From Dehalococcoidia bacterium (GTDB taxonomy: Bacteria; Chloroflexota; Dehalococcoidia; Lucifugimonadales; Lucifugimonadaceae): a DNA stretch of 7,134 nucleotides. Location: the NCBI GenBank assembly GCA_002700125.1, contig PACM01000046.1, positions 1 to 7,134 on the forward strand. Direction: 5' to 3'. This document shows, in pieces, positions 1 to 5,798 of the stretch. How positions within the stretch are numbered: position 1 is the stretch's first letter; each line of letters begins with the position of its first letter. The translations under genes and the position numbers were made by a program. Under the pieces are notes generated by a model, which had not been told where the DNA came from, ran no database searches, and saw only the letters and a program-made list of their open reading frames with translations.

Positions 1-1145
1 ATTACTGTTACTGCTGGCCCGAATAATTCTTCTTTACAAATTCTCATATCCGGTTTTGCATCAGCAATGATTGCTGGGCTCACAATAGCTTTATCTCGCT
101 CTCCTCCTGTTAATAGTCTAGCGCCGCTTGATACAGCTTCATTTATCCATTCAGAGACACGAACTGCGTCTCCCTCTCTTACCATAGGTCCAAGTTTCAC
201 TGGATCATCAATAGGGTTGCCTATAGTTAAAGACTCGACAACGGGAACTAGAGCATCTAAGTAATCTCCATACACGGACTGATCTACTATTACTCTTTGA
301 GTTGAAATACATACTTGTCCCGCATTTGAAAATCCACTTTGAGTTGTGGCTTGTGCAACTTTTTCCAAGTCAGCATCTGGCAACACAACTAGAGGGCTAT
401 TCGATCCAAGTTCCATAGTGACTTTTTTCAATCCTGCTGTTTTGCAAATCTGTTCACCCACTTCTTGGCTCCCCGTGAAAGTAATCTTTCTCACTTTAAT
501 ATTGGAAACTAATGCGTTCCCAACAGTTCCTCCAGGTCCTGTAATACACTGAATTGCCTCAGAAGGAAATCCTGCGTCTAACATTATTTCAGTCAGTTTC
601 AAAGCTGACAAAGGAGTGTCAGATGCAGGTTTTAAAACTACTGCATTACCTGCAGCCAATGCAGGTCCAACTTTATGAGCAACGAGATTCAAAGGAAAGT
701 TGAACGGACTTATTGCACCAACTATTCCTACTGGTACACGTAAAGTAAATCCAAATTTGCCTTCGTTTCCAGGGGCTGCATCCAAGGGTAACACTTCAGA
801 TTGCAATCTTTTGGCTTCTTCCGCTGAAACTATAATTGTTTGTTTACATCTGTCTGCCTCCACTCTCCCTTCAGAAATTACCTTTCCTTCTTCGAGAGTT
901 ATCGTTCGGGCAAGATCTTCTTTTCTTTCTTCAATTAATTCTGCAGCCTTCATAAGAAATGAATATCTATCGTGAGCACTTAAAGTCTTCATCTCTTTAA
1001 ATCCTCTTTCGGCACTATCAACTGCAGTTGCTACGTCTTCAACAGACGCTGATGGAACTGTATCTACTACAGATCCGTCATAAGGATTAAGAACTTCTTG
1101 GACATTATCACGAGAGACCCATTCTCCATTTAAGTACATTTTCAT
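1..1145 (-). CDS. NAD(P)-dependent aldehyde dehydrogenase, C-terminus cut by window edge
   Basis: The frame reads leftward from an ATG at 1145 and stays open to base 1, giving about 381 residues of a family usually near 475, so roughly the last 95 (oligomerisation tail) lie outside. It oxidises an aldehyde to the carboxylic acid with NAD(P)+, probably in the cytoplasm since no signal peptide is seen. All hallmark residues are present: ISPFNFPLN with the oxyanion Asn149, VVLKPA with Lys172, the cofactor motif FTGSQEVG, the general base Glu245 in MELGSNSP, and the nucleophile Cys279 in SNAGQVCIS, 34 residues after the Glu as in classical enzymes. EELFGPAV follows near the cut. From memory it most resembles the lactaldehyde/short-chain branch of COG1012, but the substrate is not determinable. 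An AGGAG at 1156-1160 lies 10 bases before the ATG; a second in-frame ATG at 1139 is a weaker alternative. The 99-base gap from the acyltransferase suggests its own promoter. Confidence 0.93.
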   Translation of the reverse strand, partial: MKMYLNGEWVSRDNVQEVLNPYDGSVVDTVPSASVEDVATAVDSAERGFKEMKTLSAHDRYSFLMKAAELIEERKEDLARTITLEEGKVISEGRVEADRCKQTIIVSAEEAKRLQSEVLPLDAAPGNEGKFGFTLRVPVGIVGAISPFNFPLNLVAHKVGPALAAGNAVVLKPASDTPLSALKLTEIMLDAGFPSEAIQCITGPGGTVGNALVSNIKVRKITFTGSQEVGEQICKTAGLKKVTMELGSNSPLVVLPDADLEKVAQATTQSGFSNAGQVCISTQRVIVDQSVYGDYLDALVPVVESLTIGNPIDDPVKLGPMVREGDAVRVSEWINEAVSSGARLLTGGERDKAIVSPAIIADAKPDMRICKEELFGPAVTV

Positions 1146-1195
1146 AAGATTTTTTCTCCTTTGATATAAATTTCAAGTATTTTAAATTTAAGATC

Positions 1196-1204
1196 AATAT
1201 ACCA
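1196..1204 (-). promoter_or_regulatory. candidate extended -10 promoter for the aldehyde dehydrogenase
   Basis: Read on the minus strand this is TGGTATATT, an extended -10 (TGn plus a 5/6 match to TATAAT) about 50 bases before the aldehyde dehydrogenase ATG. No good -35 hexamer is seen 17 bases upstream, which is tolerated in extended -10 promoters. In AT-rich DNA such matches arise by chance, so this is a weak call supported mainly by its position in the gap after the acyltransferase stop. Confidence 0.3.
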
Positions 1205-1244
1205 TAAAAATGACTGATGGATAGATAAAAAATATAGAGTAAAC

Positions 1245-2363
1245 CTACGGTCTCATTCCAAAAACGACTCTGAACCATTTCAATCTTCTAACAACTTCAT
1301 ATAAAAATACAGAAACCAATATCGTAGAGAAAGTAAGAATTATTAATTTAACAATTGGTACAATCGATAATGGGTATATAAGAGAAGCTAGAAAGTTTTG
1401 TACAGGCAGGTGGAAAATATACACTGGAAATACTGCTGGAGTTATATAATCTAAAATTGTATTCTTTTTATTTAAAAATGAAGAGGCAAAGCCAACAAGA
1501 GATAGCATCCAACACACTGATTCAAAAGCAGTAAGAACGTTACTTATAACTAGCGGATATGCTCCTGGGCTTCCTCCCCACACAGGCAATAAATAAAGAA
1601 ATAACCTCTGCATAAATAACGCAATAGCAAAAGCTAATGTTATAAATTTAATACTTCTTACTGAATTCCAGAATATTTCTACAGATGATGCGAAAAGAAA
1701 CCCAATTAAAAAGCATATTAAGCCAACTAAAAATCCATGAATATTCGTATTAATAGAAACATCTAAAAGAGGAAATGCGGCAAAATTAACAAAATTTGGA
1801 TATGTTTCAGGATTTCCTAATGTAGCAATTATTACCATTGGGATAGAAAATATAAAAAACATTCCAAACTTGTTATTTAATAAATTATGAAAAAAAACAA
1901 ATATTTTAGGATTTGTTTTTTGTATAGAAATTATTGGAAGCGTCAGTAAGGAATAGTAAAAAATTGCATTTAAGAACCATAAGTAAGCAGGTGCTGGCCA
2001 ATAAGAATAATCGTAATTGTAATAATTAGCGTGAATATAAAAATAGGTAGGTGTTATAAAAATACTACAGAAAAATAATGGCACCAATATTCTAAGCGAT
2101 CTCTCTTTAAGTATTTCTGTAATATTTCTACGTTGAGACGAAAAATTAATTGCCATCCCAGCAATAAAAAACAATATGGGGATTCTCCAGATATTTAATG
2201 CTTGAGATACAACAATCAGCAAACCTACACCTAAATCTGCTTTGTCGGGATTCACAATAAAAATTAATGCTTTGGTCTCCGGAAAGAACGAAATAACAAT
2301 GTGATAAAAGATCAATAAAAGTAACGCAATTGACCTAATTGAGTCAACTTCATACCTTCTCAA
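1245..2363 (-). CDS. membrane acyltransferase, acyltransferase-3 family (OpgC/MdoC-like)
   Basis: A 372-residue integral membrane protein with about ten hydrophobic segments (for example residues 11-27, 60-75, 92-110, 128-146, 167-181, 208-226, 238-259, 272-296, 308-330, 334-356). The N-terminus carries the Arg-x10-His signature of acyltransferase-3 proteins (Arg10, His21 in LLIFYH). WRIPILFFIAGM (59-70), LWFLNAIFYY (128-137) and VFPVYIFHLPVQ (311-322) resemble OpgC-type and related O-acyltransferases. Such enzymes transfer acetyl or succinyl groups to sugars or lipids at the cytoplasmic membrane; the acceptor here is unknown. The start is TTG at 2363: an in-frame TAG at 2373-2375 blocks extension, no in-frame ATG occurs before residue 70, and starting later would lose the His21 motif. 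An AGGA at about 2371-2374 sits inside the hydrolase 3' end. The one-base gap to the hydrolase stop implies translational coupling. It ends with TAG. Confidence 0.86.
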   Translation of the reverse strand: MRRYEVDSIRSIALLLLIFYHIVISFFPETKALIFIVNPDKADLGVGLLIVVSQALNIWRIPILFFIAGMAINFSSQRRNITEILKERSLRILVPLFFCSIFITPTYFYIHANYYNYDYSYWPAPAYLWFLNAIFYYSLLTLPIISIQKTNPKIFVFFHNLLNNKFGMFFIFSIPMVIIATLGNPETYPNFVNFAAFPLLDVSINTNIHGFLVGLICFLIGFLFASSVEIFWNSVRSIKFITLAFAIALFMQRLFLYLLPVWGGSPGAYPLVISNVLTAFESVCWMLSLVGFASSFLNKKNTILDYITPAVFPVYIFHLPVQNFLASLIYPLSIVPIVKLIILTFSTILVSVFLYEVVRRLKWFRVVFGMRP

Positions 2364-2364
2364 A

Positions 2365-3162
2365 TTAATTTCCTAGCAAGCTAGAAAGAAGTTTGCTGTA
2401 TTCAGTTGGCTTTTCAGCCCTTACACCATGTCCAGTGTCCCAATAATGAATTTCGCAATCAGGAATGTTTGCTTGCACTTTTTTTGCAACACTTTCGAGC
2501 ATCAAGCCACCCTTTTCTAAGTTGCCTCCAAGAAGAATAGTTTTAGCTTCTACTGATTCTGACAATTTTGGCGCGTCCTGCCATATCCAGCCTGGCTCTA
2601 CATTCCATATGTTTATGTCATGATGAAATGCATAACTTGCCCTCACTGCACCCCAGTATGGATTTGTCTTAAATATTTCAGGATCGTGTTTTTGATAATC
2701 GAATATTGCATCAAGAACAGTTCTCCACTTAGGCTTATTCTCTAAAAAGAATGCTTCCTGTCCGTCAGAACTTGTAGATTTGTTCTTATTTTCAGAAAAC
2801 CAAGGAGGATCCTCAAGAAGCATAGCTTGTATCTTTCTAGATCGAGAGGCAATCTCTATTGATGATGCAGATCCAAGTGAGTGTCCAACAAGAATTAAAT
2901 TATCTTCAGGTAATGAATTCACAAAATCTAATAAAGGGGGATAGTAAGTATTAATGTTGTAGTTTTTCAGATGGCCTGACTTATTATGTCCAGGCAGATC
3001 TAAAGCATAAATCTTATACTGGCTGAATTCTTGTATCAAAGGTTTCCAAACTTCCCATCCGCCTGTCCATCCATGAATTAAAACCAAGGTATTTTTAGCC
3101 TCAACATCATTACAAAAATAATTTAATGTTAGACCATTGGTTTTGTATGAATATTCGGGCAT
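2365..3162 (-). CDS. alpha/beta hydrolase
   Basis: A 265-residue cytoplasmic alpha/beta-hydrolase-fold protein of normal length with no signal peptide. Visible motifs are the oxyanion segment LIHGWTGG (28-35), the strand-4 motif ALDLPGH (53-59), the nucleophile elbow VGHSLGS with Ser95, and the catalytic His245 in DTGHG. After strand 7 the family usually has its acid Asp, but here the segment reads LLGGNLEKGG (211-220) without Asp; Asp118 in LLEDPPW, after strand 6, is a plausible substitute. The fold hydrolyses esters, lactones, amides and other bonds; the substrate is unknown, and lactonase is only one possibility suggested by the enolase-superfamily neighbour. The ATG at 3162 has a GGAGAG four to five bases upstream. 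It is 66 bases downstream of the enolase-superfamily gene and one base upstream of the acyltransferase, consistent with one operon. Confidence 0.9.
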   Translation of the reverse strand: MPEYSYKTNGLTLNYFCNDVEAKNTLVLIHGWTGGWEVWKPLIQEFSQYKIYALDLPGHNKSGHLKNYNINTYYPPLLDFVNSLPEDNLILVGHSLGSASSIEIASRSRKIQAMLLEDPPWFSENKNKSTSSDGQEAFFLENKPKWRTVLDAIFDYQKHDPEIFKTNPYWGAVRASYAFHHDINIWNVEPGWIWQDAPKLSESVEAKTILLGGNLEKGGLMLESVAKKVQANIPDCEIHYWDTGHGVRAEKPTEYSKLLSSLLGN

Positions 3163-3228
3163 ATCTCTCCAGATATTTAGTTTGGTTGTACTTGATTTAT
3201 CTTAAAAAATTTAAGAAAAAGTTCTGTA

Positions 3229-4473
3229 TTAGTTAAAAAATTCTTCATCTTCATCTTTAAGATATTTTTTTGCCTCATCATTAAAAGATATACCTAAGCC
3301 TGGAGCGTCCCATACCTCGATATAACTATCTTTTACAATAGGGTTTGGAAGACCATCAATAATATCATACCACCATTGATGGCAAGGAACAGAGTACTCA
3401 AAAGCGATATAATTTTTTGGCAATGTAGCAGCTAATTGGACATGAGCAGCTAATCCAATAAGGCCATCAATAGTGCCATGAGGAGCAATCATAATACCAT
3501 TCATATCTGCATACTCTGCAATCCATTTTGTTTCAGCCAATCCACCGACATCTAATGGATCAGGACCTATAACATTGACAGCTCTTTTATCAATAAGGTC
3601 CTTAAAATTATGTCTTAAATAAATTTGCTCTCCAGTATGTATAGGCGTAGTAGTATTCATGGTCACATCTCTGTACAAATCTGCTAAAACATAAGGAGTA
3701 TAATCACCCGTTATCATATCTTCCATCCACATTATATTTAAATCCTCTACTGCTTTTGCTAGTTTAAGTGCATCACTTGGTGAAATACCGGGGCCAAGGT
3801 CCAATGCTAATCCAACTTCATCACCTAAAACATCCTTCATCGCTCTAATACAATCAATAGTATAATTAAATCCTTTTTCGGTAATTTGTGCTCCGTGAGG
3901 TAGGTATTGACTTAAGGCCCAAGGTTCTGCTGCATCATCGTCAAAAACAATGCTATTATTTTCGTCCCAAACAACATCACCATAAAAATATCCTTCAAAG
4001 TTATTTGCCATTTCTCCGTGGAGAGCAAGTCCTTGCTTAATAATAGAAAAGCCTTCTTTCAATTCCTTCATTTTCAGGGTATTTTTTGCAAAATTTTCAG
4101 GACTGTCTTTACCCTCCATTGGAAATCTAATTCCTCCGTTATAAACCAAAACCCTATCTCTTACTTTTCCACCAAGTAATTTATATATTGGCAAATTAGA
4201 TGCTTTGCCCGCTATATCCCATAAAGCAACCTCTATTGCACTTACTGCTGCCCCATAAGGTTTAAAAGCACCTAGTCTTCTAATTTTTCTCATTACACTT
4301 TCAACATTCGTAGGGTCTTCACCAATTAGTAGTGGCTTATAGAACAAGACAAATGGCTTTAAATACGGTTTTGCCCATTCTGCCTGACCATAGCCAGATA
4401 TACCTTCATCAGTACAAATTCTTACAACAGGTGTTTTGCCAATAATTGCACATTTTAAATCAGTAATTCGCAT
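3229..4473 (-). CDS. enolase-superfamily enzyme, mandelate racemase/muconate lactonizing family
   Basis: A 414-residue, probably cytoplasmic enzyme; the family abstracts a proton alpha to a carboxylate on a Mg2+ centre, typically dehydrating or epimerising acid sugars. Numbered from the ATG at 4473, the capping domain occupies about 1-120 (including DEGISGYGQAE and VALWDIAGKA) and the barrel follows. Candidate base Lys146 lies in IIKQG; metal ligands are Asp225 (LALDLGPG), Glu251 (MWMEDM) and Glu282 (HTGEQI); a His-Asp dyad is suggested by His332 (IAPHG) and Asp305 (GPDPLD); Glu359 lies in AFEYS. The Lys146-Asp225 interval of 79 residues is about 45 longer than in mandelate racemase and recalls the insertion in mannonate dehydratases, whose His after the first metal Asp is absent. 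I prefer this ATG (GAGAG seven bases upstream, family-like MRITDLK start), but a TTG at 4491 with GAGG six bases upstream would add six residues. First gene of a leftward cluster. Substrate unassigned. Confidence 0.93.
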   Translation of the reverse strand: MRITDLKCAIIGKTPVVRICTDEGISGYGQAEWAKPYLKPFVLFYKPLLIGEDPTNVESVMRKIRRLGAFKPYGAAVSAIEVALWDIAGKASNLPIYKLLGGKVRDRVLVYNGGIRFPMEGKDSPENFAKNTLKMKELKEGFSIIKQGLALHGEMANNFEGYFYGDVVWDENNSIVFDDDAAEPWALSQYLPHGAQITEKGFNYTIDCIRAMKDVLGDEVGLALDLGPGISPSDALKLAKAVEDLNIMWMEDMITGDYTPYVLADLYRDVTMNTTTPIHTGEQIYLRHNFKDLIDKRAVNVIGPDPLDVGGLAETKWIAEYADMNGIMIAPHGTIDGLIGLAAHVQLAATLPKNYIAFEYSVPCHQWWYDIIDGLPNPIVKDSYIEVWDAPGLGISFNDEAKKYLKDEDEEFFN

Positions 4474-4578
4474 TGTCTTACTCTCACTCAATTTAAACCT
4501 CAGTAAATAATAGAGTCAGGTCTCCAATAGTTATTAAAAGATGATTTTATATCTATCTTCCCTTAAGTTTTAGTAAAT

Positions 4579-4608
4579 AATATACAAAAATTGACTATGT
4601 GTGTACAA
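4579..4608 (-). promoter_or_regulatory. candidate sigma70-type promoter for the leftward enolase-superfamily cluster
   Basis: On the minus strand a -35-like TTGTAC (4603-4608, 4/6) and a -10-like TATATT (4579-4584, 5/6) are separated by 18 bases. Transcription would start near 4572 and give a leader of about 100 bases before the ATG at 4473. It overlaps the rightward promoter candidate, so the two could compete or share a regulator. This is a pattern match in AT-rich DNA and is not proven. Confidence 0.42.
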
Positions 4609-4620
4609 GATAAATATTTA
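4591..4620 (+). promoter_or_regulatory. candidate sigma70-type promoter for the Cys-rich peptide and mu-crystallin-family gene
   Basis: TTGACT at 4591-4596 matches the -35 consensus at 5 of 6 bases. The best -10 at suitable spacing is TATTTA at 4615-4620 (18-base spacer); TAAATA at 4611 is an alternative but sits too close. Transcription would start near 4627, about 40 bases before the peptide ATG. The -35 is good, the -10 mediocre. Confidence 0.42.
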
Positions 4621-4665
4621 TTAAAAATAGAACGTGTTTAAATAGATATTTAAAGAAAGGAAATA

Positions 4666-4731
4666 ATGACAAAGTGTAATAATCCAAATTGCAAGTGCGA
4701 TCCATGCAACTGTGATCCATGCAACTGCTAA
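4666..4731 (+). CDS. 21-residue cysteine-rich, metallothionein-like peptide
   Basis: ATG at 4666 to TAA at 4729-4731 encodes 21 residues, 7 of them cysteine (4, 9, 11, 14, 16, 19, 21). After MTKCNNPN the peptide is built of CxC pairs two residues apart: NCKC, then DPCNC twice. The remainder is Asn, Asp, Pro, Lys and Thr, with no aromatic or other large hydrophobic residue after Met1. The CxC-xx-CxC spacing is that of metal-thiolate clusters in metallothioneins (bacterial SmtA has CACEPCLC; fungal copper metallothioneins have 7 Cys in about 25 residues). Support for expression: AAAGGA ending five bases before the ATG, a promoter candidate 45 bases upstream, and a coding frame that explains the whole sequence between them and the stop. 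It lies 50 bases upstream of the mu-crystallin-family gene. Metal binding and buffering is inferred; a cysteine-sensing leader peptide is the main alternative. No homologue could be searched. Confidence 0.62.
   Translation: MTKCNNPNCKCDPCNCDPCNC
4699..4728 (+). repeat. tandem duplication of a 15-base unit inside the Cys-rich peptide gene
   Basis: GATCCATGCAACTGT (4699-4713) is followed directly by GATCCATGCAACTGC (4714-4728), identical at 14 of 15 bases; the one difference is a synonymous Cys codon change. Each copy encodes DPCNC. The unit is a multiple of three and adds two cysteines per copy, so the peptide can lengthen in frame by slippage or unequal exchange. Confidence 0.9.
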
Positions 4732-4781
4732 ATATTGGCACTTTAGAATTATGTTAATAATCAATTTAACAAGAGAGTTTT

Positions 4782-5729
4782 GTGGCTAAATTTTTTTCAG
4801 AAAAAGATGTTAATCAGCTACTCACTATGGATGAAGCTATAAAGTCTCTAGAGGAGGCATTTATTGCTAGTTCTAAAAAAAAGATTATTAATATCCCAAG
4901 AAATCGTATTGACATTGAAGGTTCTAATTTTAATTTTATGGCAGCCAGCTGGGAAGAAAAAGAGATCGTTGGATATAAATCCTATGTTGCCGGATCAAAA
5001 GGACTGAGTTTCCACGTTTGTATATATAGCTTGAAAGATAACCGACTTTTAGCAATAATTGAAGCTAATAGATTGGGCCAATTAAGGACTGGTGCTGCTA
5101 CAGGTATCGCTACTAAGTTTCTCTGCCAGAAAGACTCAATTAGTATGGGTGTTTTTGGCTCTGGGTTTCAAGCTGAAACGCAAATTGAAGCAATTTCAAA
5201 TGTAAAGAAAATTACAGAATGTATTGTATATTCTAGGAACCTTGAAAGAAGTCAACAATTTTGCCAGAAGATGAGTGAAAAACTTAAGATTCCTGTTAAT
5301 TCTACAAGTGATCCTGAACAGTGCGCTGTTAATAAAGATGTAATAGTAACCATTACAAATTCTCAAGAACCCGTATTGAAAGGAAAGTGGCTATCTCCTA
5401 ATACTCATATAAATGCTGCAGGAAGTAATGTCGCGAATAGAAGAGAAATAGATATTGAAGCAATTGAAAGAAGTGATCTTATCGTTGTAGATGATATGAA
5501 TCAAGCAAAGATCGAATGTGGGGATTTAATACAGTATAAAAAAATAGATTCTACTTTTGATTGGAGTAATGTTTGCCTGCTTGGGGACCTTGTGGCGAAA
5601 AAGAAAAAGATACCAGAAAACACTATCACTTTGTTCGAATCTCAAGGCATAGCCTTAGAAGATATTGCAATCGCGCATACGCTACTCAAGAAATCAATAA
5701 AAGAGGATAGAGGCATATATCTGAATTGA
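4782..5729 (+). CDS. ornithine cyclodeaminase/mu-crystallin family protein
   Basis: A 315-residue protein of usual family length and probably cytoplasmic. Members are NAD(P)-dependent enzymes that cyclise ornithine to proline, reduce cyclic ketimines, or interconvert alanine and pyruvate. Visible features are Lys66 in GYKSY and Arg102 in RLGQLRTGAATG (substrate carboxylate and catalysis), and the nucleotide-binding loop GVFGSGFQAETQ (123-134) after a hydrophobic strand, then AAGSNVANRREID (212-224), VVDD (235-238) and a second conserved GDL at 268-270. Where ornithine cyclodeaminase has GGDCPGK with its catalytic Asp, this protein reads GSNVANR with Asn216, so true cyclodeaminase activity is doubtful; a ketimine or amino-acid dehydrogenase role is more cautious. 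The start is GTG at 4782 with AGAGAG four bases upstream. It is probably cotranscribed with the Cys-rich peptide gene and converges on the SDR gene. Confidence 0.92.
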   Translation: MAKFFSEKDVNQLLTMDEAIKSLEEAFIASSKKKIINIPRNRIDIEGSNFNFMAASWEEKEIVGYKSYVAGSKGLSFHVCIYSLKDNRLLAIIEANRLGQLRTGAATGIATKFLCQKDSISMGVFGSGFQAETQIEAISNVKKITECIVYSRNLERSQQFCQKMSEKLKIPVNSTSDPEQCAVNKDVIVTITNSQEPVLKGKWLSPNTHINAAGSNVANRREIDIEAIERSDLIVVDDMNQAKIECGDLIQYKKIDSTFDWSNVCLLGDLVAKKKKIPENTITLFESQGIALEDIAIAHTLLKKSIKEDRGIYLN

Positions 5730-5742
5730 AACCACAATTCTC

Positions 5743-5763
5743 TGCTTGGTAAGCAAATACCAA
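5743..5763. terminator. weak hairpins between convergent genes, possible terminator region
   Basis: In the 69-base gap between two converging genes, TTGGTA (5746-5751) pairs with TACCAA (5758-5763), and alternatively TGCTT (5743-5747) with AAGCA (5751-5755). Neither is GC-rich or followed by a T-run on either strand, so neither is a canonical intrinsic terminator. The position is the main argument. Confidence 0.2.
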
Positions 5764-5798
5764 CCCATAAAAGCGTTAAGTTCTTAGATAACAGAAAG

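Noticed and set aside
67..975. Rightward open frames at 67-264, 346-552 and 700-975
   Set aside because: They lie wholly opposite the aldehyde dehydrogenase, whose motifs are continuous across the region, and their translations show no recognisable motif.
1181..1191. Palindromic TTAAATTTAA upstream of the aldehyde dehydrogenase
   Set aside because: Ten bases of pure A/T are expected by chance in a gap of this composition, and no second copy is present to suggest an operator.
3200..3216. Seven-base-pair AT stem (TCTTAAA/TTTAAGA) between the enolase-superfamily and hydrolase genes
   Set aside because: It has a single G-C pair and no T-run after it on the minus strand, so a terminator between these genes is not supported; chance in AT-rich DNA.
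4474..4491. TTG start at 4491 for the enolase-superfamily gene
   Set aside because: It has a fair ribosome binding site (GAGG), but the ATG at 4473 also has one and gives the N-terminus usual for the family; kept as an alternative only.
4874..4883. Run of eight A followed by G early in the mu-crystallin-family gene, a possible slippage site
   Set aside because: The zero frame encodes a full-length family member, and no alternative-frame product of interest follows.
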